64,000 nt of DNA from Smaragdicoccus niigatensis DSM 44881 = NBRC 103563 (GTDB lineage: Bacteria > Actinomycetota > Actinomycetes > Mycobacteriales > Mycobacteriaceae), in NCBI RefSeq assembly GCF_000380645.1, contig NZ_AQXZ01000015.1, forward strand, positions 248,001-312,000, read 5' to 3'. The notes beneath the pieces are model-generated. The model was not told where the DNA came from, did no database searches, and saw only the letters and a list, made by a program, of their open reading frames with translations. The stretch's first letter is position 1; each line of letters begins with the position of its first letter. Made by a program: the position numbers and the translations under genes. Shown here piece by piece: positions 29,470-37,372 of this stretch.

Positions 29470-30402
29470 GTGGGTCGTTACGCAGTGGCAAACTCAAACC
29501 GACAACAACCCGGATTGAAATGTGAGGAAGCACCGATCGACGCCTATGTCCTAGTCGACTGGTACCGCGCCAACGCGCGCGAATTACCTTGGCGTGCAGC
29601 GGATACGACGCCATGGGGAACCCTCGTGAGCGAGGTGATGCTGCAGCAGACGCCGGTCGCGCGTGCTGTTCCTGTGTGGGAACAATGGATGAGCCGATGG
29701 TCGCGTCCTTCGGATCTCGCCGCGGAAACCCAAGGCGAAGCGGTTCGGGCGTGGGGCAAACTCGGCTATCCGAGACGAGCAATGCGACTGCACGAATGCG
29801 CAACCGCAATCGCCAATTCGCACAGCGACGTGGTGCCGAGTGATGTCGACGTTCTGTTGTCGCTGCCGGGAATCGGGGCCTATACCGCCCGCGCGGTGGC
29901 GTGTTTCGCCTACGGACAGCGAGTCCCGGTCGTCGATACCAATGTCCGGCGCGTGATCGCCCGGGCCACCGCGGCCGACGACTCGGCGCGAACCGTCTCC
30001 CCCGCCGACTTCCGGGCGGCCGAAGCTTTGCTGCCGCCCGAGCAGGAGACCGCTGCCGTGTTCTCGGCCGCAGTCATGGAACTCGGCGCGACCATCTGCA
30101 CCGCGCGCAATCCGGTATGCGGCGCATGTCCGATCGTTGACTGCGCGTGGGTCGCTGCGGGTCGCCCGGCGGGGGACGGACCAGTCCGGACGCAGCCGTA
30201 CGCCGGTACCGACCGGCAGGTCCGCGGTCTTCTGCTCGACGTGCTTCGGGACTCCTCGGGCCCGGTCGAGCGAGTCGCCCTGGACATCGTGTGGCCGCGC
30301 GATCCGGGTCAGCGGCAGCGCGCGCTCGATTCCCTCCTGCTCGACGGACTGATCGAGCAGACCGACTCAGGACTGTTCGCGCTCGCTGGCGAGGCCGGCT
30401 AG
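29470..30402 (+). CDS. mutY: A/G-specific adenine glycosylase
   Basis: The protein has the helix-hairpin-helix glycosylase fold: LPWRAADTTPWGTLVSEVML with the conserved MLQQT next, then LPGIGAYTARAVACFAYG with the catalytic Asp in VVDTNVRR. The 4Fe-4S cluster loop is C-x6-C-x2-C-x4-C (CTARNPVCGACPIVDC). It excises adenine opposite 8-oxoguanine. The start is uncertain. GTG 29470 gives 310 residues with about 20 extra at the front and no clear ribosome site. Its last 36 bases overlap the convergent hydrolase gene. The C-terminal part is shorter than in E. coli MutY, as usual in actinobacteria. Confidence 0.93.
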   Translation: MGRYAVANSNRQQPGLKCEEAPIDAYVLVDWYRANARELPWRAADTTPWGTLVSEVMLQQTPVARAVPVWEQWMSRWSRPSDLAAETQGEAVRAWGKLGYPRRAMRLHECATAIANSHSDVVPSDVDVLLSLPGIGAYTARAVACFAYGQRVPVVDTNVRRVIARATAADDSARTVSPADFRAAEALLPPEQETAAVFSAAVMELGATICTARNPVCGACPIVDCAWVAAGRPAGDGPVRTQPYAGTDRQVRGLLLDVLRDSSGPVERVALDIVWPRDPGQRQRALDSLLLDGLIEQTDSGLFALAGEAG

Positions 30403-31125
30403 AAAGTCCTCCACGGCCGAGCGGTATTCCGCTGGTCGCTCATCGTGAACCAGGTGGCCCGCGCCCGCAACGAACAGATACGTGCATTTCGGGTTGACTT
30501 CGCCCATGCGCCGGATCTGACCAGCGGGGGTCACGGTCTGCTCGGCCTCGATGACCAGCGACGGCACGTCGATCGCCGCCCACTCGTCCCAGTAGTGCTT
30601 TTCGCCCCAGACCTCGGACATCTTCACGAAAGTCGGGCCATCTCCGTGCAGACGCAGTCCGTCCGGGCCACGCGTGAACGACGCCGCAAAGTACGGACCG
30701 GCGATCGGCCCGAAGTAATCGATCACGGCTTGCTCGTCGGCGAACGGCTGTGGCCAGGACGCGATGACAGCCGCCCAACCGTCGGCGGACCCACCCCGAA
30801 AGTCAGGCGCCATGTCTTCGACGACGAGGCCGCGAACGCGCTCCGGGTGCAGTGCCGCGTAGCACCAGCCATGCAGGCCACCCATGGAGTGACCGATCAG
30901 AATCATCGGCTCGCCAATGACCTCGAGGTGGTCGGCGAGGTCCGCGACGAATGCCTCGGTGCTGAGGTCGTCGAGCGGCGGGCGACCATGCCCGGCGGCG
31001 TCGAAGGTGTAGACGGTGCCGTGTTCGCGCAGCCAAGGCAGATGATCGCGCCACGTCGCCGCACTCCCCATGAGCCCGTGCAAAAGCACGATGGGGGCTC
31101 CGGATCCACCTTCGTTGTGCAGCAC
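30367..31125 (-). CDS. Alpha/beta hydrolase
   Basis: The 252-residue hydrolase has oxyanion-hole segment VLLHGLMGSAATW, nucleophile elbow LIGHSMGGLHGW (Ser in GHSMGG) and a His near the end in GAGHLVHDERP. Its position after mutY recalls the Rv3591c hydrolase of M. tuberculosis. The substrate is not indicated. The start is GTG 31125, overlapping the amidase stop (TAGTG), so it is translated from the amidase message and may act on the same compound or its product. Confidence 0.9.
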   Translation of the reverse strand: MLHNEGGSGAPIVLLHGLMGSAATWRDHLPWLREHGTVYTFDAAGHGRPPLDDLSTEAFVADLADHLEVIGEPMILIGHSMGGLHGWCYAALHPERVRGLVVEDMAPDFRGGSADGWAAVIASWPQPFADEQAVIDYFGPIAGPYFAASFTRGPDGLRLHGDGPTFVKMSEVWGEKHYWDEWAAIDVPSLVIEAEQTVTPAGQIRRMGEVNPKCTYLFVAGAGHLVHDERPAEYRSAVEDFLAGLASEREQS

Positions 31126-32507
31126 TAGTCCTGTATACGCGGCCTCGGTCGCTCCGCCTCCAACAGATAAGCGAGTTCGAGCAGCGTGCGCTCGTCACCG
31201 CGAACGCCCGAGAAGTGCACCGCAACCGGAAGCCCGTCGTCCGACAGCGCAACCGGCATCGACAGCCCGGGCGTGCCCGCGATGTTGTGGAGCGGCGTCG
31301 TGACGACGTAGTGCTCGAGATTGTGCATCAACACCTCGAACGGCTGGTTAGGGCTGAGGTAACCGAGTTTGGGCGCGGTGTGCGCCAGCACGGGACCAAG
31401 GACGGCGTCGTATCCGGTCATGAACTCGTCGTAGACCGCAGGCACCGCCTTGAGCCGACTCAGCACCCCCGCAGTGCGGTGGACATTGCGCGCGTAATGC
31501 CACCGCAACCCTCTGGTCAGCCCATCGATTTTCTTCTGCGAGAACGGAATTCCAAAGGTCGGAGCGCCGATCGTCGTCGACATCGTGGCGAGCAGACCCC
31601 AGTAGAGCGTGAAGTCCTCACCAAAGGACGGCTCGACCGGCGGGTCGACCTCTTCGATTTCGTGCCCGAACTTCGTGAGCAGGGCGGCGATGTCGTCGAT
31701 CGCAGCCTGCGTCGCCGTATCGATCGGGGCGCCGTTGATCGTCTTGGTCATCAGGCCGATCCGCAGCTTTCGATCGCTCGGTCCCTCGACGAGACCGATC
31801 GGCTTGAGCGCTCGGTTCCGCCAGAAGTCCTCCAAGGCCGCGTGGAACATCGCGGTATCCCGAACCGACCTGGTCAGGACGCCTTCGCTGACCATGTTGA
31901 TCGGAATGTGCCTCGTCATCGCCGCATCGATGTGGCGGCCCTTCGTCGGCTTGAGCCCAACGAGTCCAGCCGCGGCAGCCGGGATTCGGATGGACCCACC
32001 ACCGTCGTTGGCATGCGCGATCGGCACGACACCGGAAGCGACCAGCGCGGCGGCGCCACCGCTTGAGGCCCCGACCGAGTGCTCCGGATTCCAGGGGTTC
32101 CGCACTGGCGGTCGCGTGCGGAACTCGGTGCTCGCATTGAACCCGAATTCCGGCAGACGGGTCTTTCCGAGGAGGGTCAGACCGCTCGAGAGGTACTGCT
32201 CGGCGTACTTGTCGTCCTGGTTCTTCATTCGTCCGACGAACGCCTCGGACCCGTGCCCGGTCCGCATGCCCCGCACGTCGAGGTTGTCCTTGATGAACGT
32301 CGGCACGCCATGCAGTCGCCCGCCGGGCGTCTCGCGCGGCGTGGGCAGTTCAACCGCAACAGCGTCGAGGGCGGTGACTTTCGCGAGGCGGGCGTGCGCC
32401 GCATCGGCGAGTTCCTTGGACGACCGTTCTCCGCGAGCAACCAGTTCGGCGAGGGCGACCGCATCGAGATCGCCGAGGGCGTCATCGGAGAAGGCATGAA
32501 TACGCAT
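31125..32507 (-). CDS. Amidase-signature family hydrolase
   Basis: The 460-residue protein has the amidase signature: catalytic Lys in HGVPTFIKDNLDVRG, the cis-Ser in VGASSGGAAALVASG and the nucleophile Ser in NDGGGSIRIPAAAAGLVGLKP. No GatA context is present, so this is a catabolic or detoxifying amidase of unknown substrate, perhaps an aryl or aliphatic amide. The ATG at 32507 is preceded after six bases by TAGATT, which suggests a leaderless transcript. It is divergent from a TetR regulator whose putative operator covers the shared promoter region. Confidence 0.92.
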   Translation of the reverse strand: MRIHAFSDDALGDLDAVALAELVARGERSSKELADAAHARLAKVTALDAVAVELPTPRETPGGRLHGVPTFIKDNLDVRGMRTGHGSEAFVGRMKNQDDKYAEQYLSSGLTLLGKTRLPEFGFNASTEFRTRPPVRNPWNPEHSVGASSGGAAALVASGVVPIAHANDGGGSIRIPAAAAGLVGLKPTKGRHIDAAMTRHIPINMVSEGVLTRSVRDTAMFHAALEDFWRNRALKPIGLVEGPSDRKLRIGLMTKTINGAPIDTATQAAIDDIAALLTKFGHEIEEVDPPVEPSFGEDFTLYWGLLATMSTTIGAPTFGIPFSQKKIDGLTRGLRWHYARNVHRTAGVLSRLKAVPAVYDEFMTGYDAVLGPVLAHTAPKLGYLSPNQPFEVLMHNLEHYVVTTPLHNIAGTPGLSMPVALSDDGLPVAVHFSGVRGDERTLLELAYLLEAERPRPRIQD

Positions 32508-32513
32508 GTCTTC

Positions 32514-32570
32514 AATCTAGAAACTCTTCCAGGTTTTGTCTAGAAGATCTTCCAGGTTTGTAGATAGACT
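32514..32570. promoter_or_regulatory. Divergent leaderless promoters overlapped by two direct repeats
   Basis: Two copies of TCTAGAA..TCTTCCAGGTTT (32516-32536 and 32539-32559), 23 bases apart, fill the 69-base gap between the amidase and TetR genes. Minus-strand TAGATT (32514-32519) lies six bases before the amidase ATG. Plus-strand TAGACT (32565-32570) lies six bases before the TetR ATG. Repressor bound to the repeats would cover both promoters. Confidence 0.7.
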
Positions 32571-32576
32571 CGTCGC

Positions 32577-33200
32577 ATGGTTCGTCAGGCTCGCTCTCAG
32601 GCCCGGCGCGATGCCCTACTTCGCGCAACTGTCGAGGTCGCCGCCGAACAGGGCACGGCGGGAATAACGCACCGGTCGGTGACGGAGAAGGCCGGCCTCC
32701 CCCTGGCCACCGTGAGCTATTTCTTCGACTCGATCACCGACTTGGCACGCGAGGCGATCACGCACGCGGTCAACGAGGACGCACAACAGCTCACCGCACT
32801 GGCCGCCGATCTCACCGAGCTGAAAAGCACTCCCGATGAGATCGCGTCAGCCTTTGCTGCCTCTGTCGCACCACGATGGCCGGATACTCCGGCGTTGTTC
32901 GAGGCCTACCTCGCCGCCGCCCGTCGCGAGGATCTTCGCGAGACGATCGCCGAATCGTTGGAGACGGCCCGAAGCGTGGCGGTCGCCGCAGCCTCGGCAG
33001 CCGGAGCACCTGCAGCCAAGGACCTCGCACCCGCACTGGTCGCGCTCGCCCATGGCTTCGCTCTCCACGGACTCGCCGTGCCGAGCCAGGTCGAAACCGA
33101 CGACATCCGACGGGCCGCGCGGACCCTGTTCATCGGGCACTTGGTCGAGAATGGCCTCGTCGACGAAGCTGTCGCACTCGCCAACGCAGCATTAGGGTGA
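32577..33200 (+). CDS. TetR/AcrR-family repressor, divergent from amidase
   Basis: The 207-residue protein has the N-terminal helix-turn-helix (ARRDALLRATVEVAAEQG, ITHRSVTEKAGLPLATVSYF, FDSITDLAREAI) and an all-helical ligand domain. The gene is divergent from the amidase across a 69-base region with paired direct repeats, the classical layout for a local repressor that also controls itself. The start ATG has no ribosome site and lies six bases behind a -10 TAGACT. The ligand is probably a substrate or product of the amidase, by inference. Confidence 0.92.
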   Translation: MVRQARSQARRDALLRATVEVAAEQGTAGITHRSVTEKAGLPLATVSYFFDSITDLAREAITHAVNEDAQQLTALAADLTELKSTPDEIASAFAASVAPRWPDTPALFEAYLAAARREDLRETIAESLETARSVAVAAASAAGAPAAKDLAPALVALAHGFALHGLAVPSQVETDDIRRAARTLFIGHLVENGLVDEAVALANAALG

Positions 33201-33205
33201 AAACC

Positions 33206-33511
33206 ATGGCTGTCGTGAAGATCAATGCGATCGAAGTTCCCGAAGGTGCTGGACCGGAACTCGAGAAGAGGTTCGCCGCACGCGCCGGAGCCGTCGAGAA
33301 TGAGCCGGGATTCCTGGGCTTCCAACTGCTCCGTCCGGTCGCCGGGGAGAACCGCTATTTCGTCGTCACGCACTGGGATTCCGAGGAATCCTTCGCGGCG
33401 TGGCGCGACGGATCGGCGCGCGCCGCGCATGCCGGCAACCAGAAGCCGGTGTCGACCGGAGCGTCTCTCCTCGAGTTCGAGGTCGTCCTGGATGTGCCCA
33501 AAAAGGCGTGA
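33206..33511 (+). CDS. mhuD: Mycobilin-type heme-degrading monooxygenase
   Basis: The 101-residue ferredoxin-fold protein is nearly identical in pattern to M. tuberculosis MhuD (Rv3592): it starts MAVVKINAIEVPEGAGPELE, and GFLGFQLLRPV and FVVTHWDSEESFAAW follow. The residues known to matter in MhuD are all present at the same numbers: Asn7, Trp66 and His75. The enzyme opens the porphyrin ring without releasing CO and gives mycobilin and iron. GGGTGAAA precedes the ATG. It lies five bases after the TetR gene, so it may share its transcript. Confidence 0.95.
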   Translation: MAVVKINAIEVPEGAGPELEKRFAARAGAVENEPGFLGFQLLRPVAGENRYFVVTHWDSEESFAAWRDGSARAAHAGNQKPVSTGASLLEFEVVLDVPKKA

Positions 33512-33573
33512 TTTGTGGCGGTTTCGCCCAACGCTTGACTCTAGACAAAGCCGAATGTCAGTCTGAGCGTGCA

Positions 33574-33679
33574 ATAACCCTGCGGAGTTTCGGGAAGCCG
33601 GTGCGATTCCGGCGCGGTCGCGCCACTGTAAAGCCAGACCTTCGACTCCACGGACCGCACAACCGGGACGCGAAATCCC
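33574..33679 (+). ncRNA. Cobalamin riboswitch
   Basis: The stretch contains GGGAAGCCGGTGCGATTCCG followed by GCGCGGTCGCGCCACTGTA, the hallmark core of cobalamin riboswitches, and AGCCAGACC as the B12-box-like element just downstream. It ends at the AGGAGG ribosome site (33680-33685) of cbtB. Control is therefore likely at translation initiation: cobalamin binding would hide the site. TTGACT at 33535-33540 may be the -35 of its promoter. Confidence 0.92.
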
Positions 33680-33689
33680 AGGAGGAAAT

Positions 33690-33887
33690 ATGGCACTGAT
33701 TCAGGCACCAGCACTGCGCACGCAGGGCGCGCTCGTATCGCTGGCGATCGCTTCGATCGTCGTGATGCTCGCGCTGCTGACGCTTTACCTCGTCGGCCTC
33801 GACCAGGGTGCGGTCTCGCAGACCGGCGCACTCCTGCATGAGGTCATGCACGATGGGCGTCACCTGCTGGGTATCCCGTGCCACTGA
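33690..33887 (+). CDS. cbtB: CbtB, small subunit of putative cobalt transporter
   Basis: This 65-residue protein has one membrane helix (LVSLAIASIVVMLALLTLYLV) and a His-rich conserved end, LLHEVMHDGRHLLGIPCH, which is the CbtB signature and a likely metal-binding tail. The ribosome site AGGAGG is four bases before the ATG, directly at the end of a cobalamin riboswitch. The downstream cbtA gene overlaps it by ten bases. The pair is predicted to import cobalt for B12 synthesis. This is a genomic-context assignment for the family. Confidence 0.92.
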   Translation: MALIQAPALRTQGALVSLAIASIVVMLALLTLYLVGLDQGAVSQTGALLHEVMHDGRHLLGIPCH

Positions 33888-34621
33888 ACGATCGATTCCC
33901 AACTCTCATAATTCGTGGACTGATCGCCGGTGTCATCGCCGGTCTTCTGGCGGGCGTCGTCGCGTTCATCCTCGGTGAGCCGCACATCGATGCGGCAATC
34001 GCGATCGAGGACGCAAAGAACGCCGCCATGAACGCCAGTCACGAGCATGAGCTCGTCAGTCGTACCGGCCAGCGCTTCGGATTGTTCCTCGCGACGAGCC
34101 TCGCCGGCCTGGCGTTGGGCGCGATCTTCGGCACCGCAGCGCACTACCTGCGTCGGTTCAGCACCTCGTCCGGACCGATCTTTGCAATGATCCTCGCCGT
34201 GTGCGGTTGGCTTGCGATCGAGATCGTGCCGTTCTTCAAGTACCCAGCGAACCCGCCGGCCGTCGGCAACCCGGAGACGATCGACCACCGGACCTTCCTC
34301 TGGTTGGCCGCGCTGATCTTGGGTTTGCTCGCCGTATCGACCGCGTCCACCGTCTTCGTCACACTGCGCAAGCACGGTCCGGCCACGCGGGCCGCGGCCA
34401 CACTCGGAGCGTTCGTCGGTGTCGTCGCGATCGGATACACCGCGCTGCCGGGCATCAACGAAGTGGGCGCGGACTTCCCGGCGACTCTGCTGTGGCAGTT
34501 CCGGTTGTCGTCGCTCGCCACGCAGGCGACTCTGTGGTTCGCACTCGGACTCGCCTTCGCCTGGCTGACCGAGCGTGCGAACAAAACCTCGGAGATGCGA
34601 ACTCGCGTCGCGATCTACTGA
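33878..34621 (+). CDS. cbtA: CbtA, membrane subunit of putative cobalt transporter
   Basis: The start is GTG 33878, inside the end of cbtB. The 247-residue protein has five or six helices (LIIRGLIAGVIAGLLAGVVAF first, then LFLATSLAGLALGAIFGTA). A loop with EPHIDAAIAIEDA and HEHELVSRTGQRFG, rich in acidic residues and His, is the CbtA hallmark. Together with CbtB it forms the riboswitch-controlled cobalt uptake pair. A strong bidirectional terminator follows the stop. Confidence 0.92.
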   Translation: MPLNDRFPTLIIRGLIAGVIAGLLAGVVAFILGEPHIDAAIAIEDAKNAAMNASHEHELVSRTGQRFGLFLATSLAGLALGAIFGTAAHYLRRFSTSSGPIFAMILAVCGWLAIEIVPFFKYPANPPAVGNPETIDHRTFLWLAALILGLLAVSTASTVFVTLRKHGPATRAAATLGAFVGVVAIGYTALPGINEVGADFPATLLWQFRLSSLATQATLWFALGLAFAWLTERANKTSEMRTRVAIY

Positions 34622-34626
34622 TCAAC

Positions 34627-34668
34627 GAGAAACGGAGCCGGTGTCACACGACACCGGCTCCGTTTCTC
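34627..34668. terminator. Bidirectional terminator between cbtA and osmC
   Basis: A perfect 19-base inverted repeat (34627-34645 with 34650-34668; arms GAGAAACGGAGCCGGTGTC) encloses an ACAC loop. It lies between two convergent genes, six bases after the cbtA stop. A T-rich trailer is present on the plus side (CTCTTTG). Confidence 0.9.
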
Positions 34669-34677
34669 TTTGCCTGC

Positions 34678-35118
34678 TCAGGCCAGCGCGGCATCCAGCG
34701 TGATGTTGGTGGCCGCCAGAGCCTTACTGATCGGGCAGCCAGCCTTGGCACCCTCAGCGGCCTTGACGAAGCCTTCTTCGTCCAGTCCCTCGACCTTGCC
34801 GCGCACGGTCAGCTTGATGTTGCTGATCTTCAGCCCGCCGTTGACCGTGTCTGCCGCCAGCGTGACGTCTGCGGTGGTGTCGAGGCTGATCGGGGTGCCG
34901 CCGGCGGCCGCGATTCCACCCGAGAGCGCCATGCAATAGCACGAGGCGTGCGCTGCTGCGATGAGCTCCTCCGGGCTCGTGACGCCGTCCGCGGTGTCGG
35001 CCGTGCGGCGTGGGAACGAGACATCAAAGGTACCGATTCCCGAGCTCACGAACTCGGTCCGGCCTGATCCATCCTGAAGACCGCCGGTCCACTGTGTGCG
35101 AGCGGTGCGTACTGCCAT
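34678..35118 (-). CDS. OsmC-family peroxiredoxin
   Basis: ATG 35118 is chosen for the AAAGGGAACC site upstream. The frame opens further up at 35199 without support. The 146-residue protein has the two OsmC cysteines, in AAAHASCYCMALS (near residue 62) and KAGCPISKAL (near residue 128), and the usual SPEELIAAAHASC context. OsmC enzymes reduce organic hydroperoxides with these two Cys. The length fits the osmotically inducible OsmC branch rather than Ohr, but the two are hard to separate by eye. Confidence 0.92.
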   Translation of the reverse strand: MAVRTARTQWTGGLQDGSGRTEFVSSGIGTFDVSFPRRTADTADGVTSPEELIAAAHASCYCMALSGGIAAAGGTPISLDTTADVTLAADTVNGGLKISNIKLTVRGKVEGLDEEGFVKAAEGAKAGCPISKALAATNITLDAALA

Positions 35119-35195
35119 GAGGTTCCCTTTCGATTCGAGTCCTATCCCGAACCTACCCGGCAGCAGATGAGCACGAAGGTCGAACGCCAGGCAGC

Positions 35196-35477
35196 TCACA
35201 GGGCTTCGAGATCAATGAGACCGTCCTGGATGAATCGAGCGAGCAACGACGACTTGGTAGGCGCAGGTCGTCCCACCTTGAGGTACTTCGAGCGCACCCG
35301 CAACAGGTGCGTATTCATCGTCCCGACCGAGATGAAGAGTTCGCTACATGCTTCGCCCTTCGAATCAACGGCAATCCAGGTCTTCACCACTTCGACCTCA
35401 CGCCGACTCAGTGCGGGGCGGCGCCAGGCCGGGACCGGGTCCTCGATGATGTCGTCGTCCAACACCAGGGCAGTCAT
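35196..35477 (-). CDS. Stand-alone LuxR-type helix-turn-helix protein
   Basis: The 93-residue protein is little more than a LuxR/GerE DNA-binding domain: LSRREVEVVKTWIAVDSKGE, ACSELFISVGTMNTHLLRVR and SKYLKVGRPAPTKSSLLARF. There is no receiver or ligand domain. AAGGTGAG precedes the ATG. The standard first helix motif LTxREx(E/V)V is kept. The insertion before the recognition helix differs from classic LuxR proteins and resembles small Nocardiaceae regulators. It is divergent from the double-TetR gene. Confidence 0.82.
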   Translation of the reverse strand: MTALVLDDDIIEDPVPAWRRPALSRREVEVVKTWIAVDSKGEACSELFISVGTMNTHLLRVRSKYLKVGRPAPTKSSLLARFIQDGLIDLEAL

Positions 35478-35576
35478 CGCTTCTCACCTTCATTCCTGCA
35501 TCGTCCGAAAGGTGAGATCAGGTGACCACTGCAAGGTCGGCATGTCACTATCTTGGTTCGTACCACTATGTTTCAT

Positions 35577-35596
35577 GTGAGACGAAGTTGTCTCAC
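35577..35596. promoter_or_regulatory. GTGAGAC-N6-GTCTCAC palindrome before double-TetR gene
   Basis: GTGAGAC GAAGTT GTCTCAC is a perfect 7-base-arm inverted repeat. It ends 30 bases before the chosen TTG start and lies between the LuxR-type and double-TetR genes. A TetR-like autoregulatory operator is the natural reading. Confidence 0.65.
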
Positions 35597-35626
35597 GACG
35601 CTGGGGCCCGGATCGGAGGAGCGAGT

Positions 35627-36892
35627 TTGAGCGACGAGGGAACGCGGCAGCTGGTCGACTCGGGACTAGCGATTCTGATCTCGAACCCGCGTCAACTCCT
35701 CCAGCGCGGCCTCAATATCGAGCAGGCATTTCAAGACTCCGACGTGTCGCGAGCGACCTTTTATCGGCGATTTCCGAATAAGGAGAATTTTCTCGCCGCA
35801 GTCGTCAATGCGCTGATCAGGACGAACCGCTTCGATACTTCCGCGGCGCGATCGATCGCCGAACGCACGTGGTCCGATCAAGGCGAAGACCTTCAGCAAT
35901 CGATCCGGACTCTCATCGAGCATGGATGGGTGGCAGCCGAAAAGTCTGATTTGGTCCCCCGGCAGTTGCTTGCCACGCTGTTCGGCCGATCGAACGCCCA
36001 GAATCGCGCCGACCTCCAGCACAGCTACGAAGTCCGCGATCGCGCGGCGACGGCGATGTTCGACGCGCTGATCGGCACGACCGGAGCGACCTTGCGCAAG
36101 CCCTTCACGGTGCAGTCGCTGAGTACGGCTCTCACCGCGATCGCCGACGGATTCCTCCTACGCGCTGCGGTGGATTCGCGCTCGACTCTGTCGTCGCTGC
36201 TCACGGACGTCGTGCTTGCGTTCACAAACGCGGTGCTGACGCCGGTTCACGATCACGGACACCTTTACGGCACGCTGGCCGCCCTCAATCCCCCAGAGCC
36301 GAGCGGGAACGTACCCCGAGACCCGCGAGCTGCCCTGATCGACTCTGCCCGTGCAGAGTTTCTCCGGTCCGGATATTTCGGCGCCACATATGAATCGATC
36401 ACCGTGAATGCGCGGGTTCCGCTGCATACCGCGCGACGAATCTTCCCCACGAAGACCCACATCATCGCCGGGGCGCTCAAGCCTGACTACGAGCGCCTTC
36501 GGACCGCCATCGACGACGATCTCGTCATCGAGCTCGACGAAGTAGACATCCTCAAGAACCATTTCATCCGGTGTGCGCACCTTGCCGCGGATGAACGCGC
36601 GTTCATGGACGCGCTCGTCGCCGCGGTCGCGCACGACACTTACAGCGAACCCGACGGTCTCTTGGCGATCAAAGAGGCGTTGAACCTGCCTGCGCTCATC
36701 GTTCCGGCAATCGCGTCCGGTCAGAAAAAAGGACGGATCAACGCGGCGTACCCGCCGTTCGAACTTGCCGCGATGATGACCAACACGCTGCTCTTACGTT
36801 GCTTCACCAGGCGAGACGTTCCTCCAGAGGACAATGCGGCAATTGTCAGCGACCTCATGATCGACGGAAAGTTCGCGCCGACACGATCCTGA
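35627..36892 (+). CDS. Double-domain TetR-family regulator
   Basis: TTG 35627 is chosen because GGAGGA lies six bases upstream. The longer frame from 35522 would translate through the palindromic operator. The 421-residue protein holds two TetR units in tandem. The first has a helix-turn-helix around residues 8-60 (ISNPRQLLQRGLNIEQAFQD, VSRATFYRRFPNKENFL). The second is near 238-285 (LIDSARAEFLRSGYFGATYE, VPLHTARRIFPTKTHIIAG). Such fused dimers are known in Mycobacteriales. The target could be the divergent LuxR-type gene or the NTF2-fold gene 40 bases downstream. Confidence 0.88.
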   Translation: MSDEGTRQLVDSGLAILISNPRQLLQRGLNIEQAFQDSDVSRATFYRRFPNKENFLAAVVNALIRTNRFDTSAARSIAERTWSDQGEDLQQSIRTLIEHGWVAAEKSDLVPRQLLATLFGRSNAQNRADLQHSYEVRDRAATAMFDALIGTTGATLRKPFTVQSLSTALTAIADGFLLRAAVDSRSTLSSLLTDVVLAFTNAVLTPVHDHGHLYGTLAALNPPEPSGNVPRDPRAALIDSARAEFLRSGYFGATYESITVNARVPLHTARRIFPTKTHIIAGALKPDYERLRTAIDDDLVIELDEVDILKNHFIRCAHLAADERAFMDALVAAVAHDTYSEPDGLLAIKEALNLPALIVPAIASGQKKGRINAAYPPFELAAMMTNTLLLRCFTRRDVPPEDNAAIVSDLMIDGKFAPTRS

Positions 36893-36932
36893 TCCACCGT
36901 TGAACTCCCCTTCGAAACCCAGGAGCTCCGCT

Positions 36933-37343
36933 ATGTCGGCCGCTTATCGCCATGACCTCGTCGAACTCGTCACGCGTTTGACGCGATGCATCGACCTCAA
37001 GACCTTCCCGGAGATGTCCGCGCTCTACCTACCAGACGCCGAACTCGTGTCCCCGATGGGCGTGATCGAGGGCGCCAACACGATCGTCGAGTTCGCTCAG
37101 CGCAACCACGAGCAGTACGCGGCGACCCAACATCTCGTCTGCGGTACGACCGTCGAGGTCGAGGGCGAGAGTGCCGTCGTCGTTGCCGACGTGGTCGCCG
37201 TGTTGGTCCCGGTCGCCGAGGAACCCGGAACAAACATCCAACTCGGCAGTCGCTACGAGTTGGCGACCGCACATATCGACGGCGTCTGGCGCATCACCCG
37301 GCAAACGATCACGCCGTTGTGGCAGCGCACGCCAATGGGCTGA
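36933..37343 (+). CDS. SnoaL/NTF2-fold protein
   Basis: ATG 36933 is preferred, with AGGAG seven bases upstream, over a TTG at 36900. The 136-residue product begins with a helix (YRHDLVELVTRLTRCIDLKT), followed by the cone-shaped NTF2-like pattern (YLPDAELVSPMGVIEGANTI and GSRYELATAHIDGVWRITR). Proteins of this fold are often small ketosteroid-isomerase-like or dehydratase enzymes. No specific catalytic Asp/His pair can be named. It follows the double-TetR gene closely and may be its target. Confidence 0.8.
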   Translation: MSAAYRHDLVELVTRLTRCIDLKTFPEMSALYLPDAELVSPMGVIEGANTIVEFAQRNHEQYAATQHLVCGTTVEVEGESAVVVADVVAVLVPVAEEPGTNIQLGSRYELATAHIDGVWRITRQTITPLWQRTPMG

Positions 37344-37372
37344 ATTCACCGCAGCGGGCTGGTGAGCCCAGA

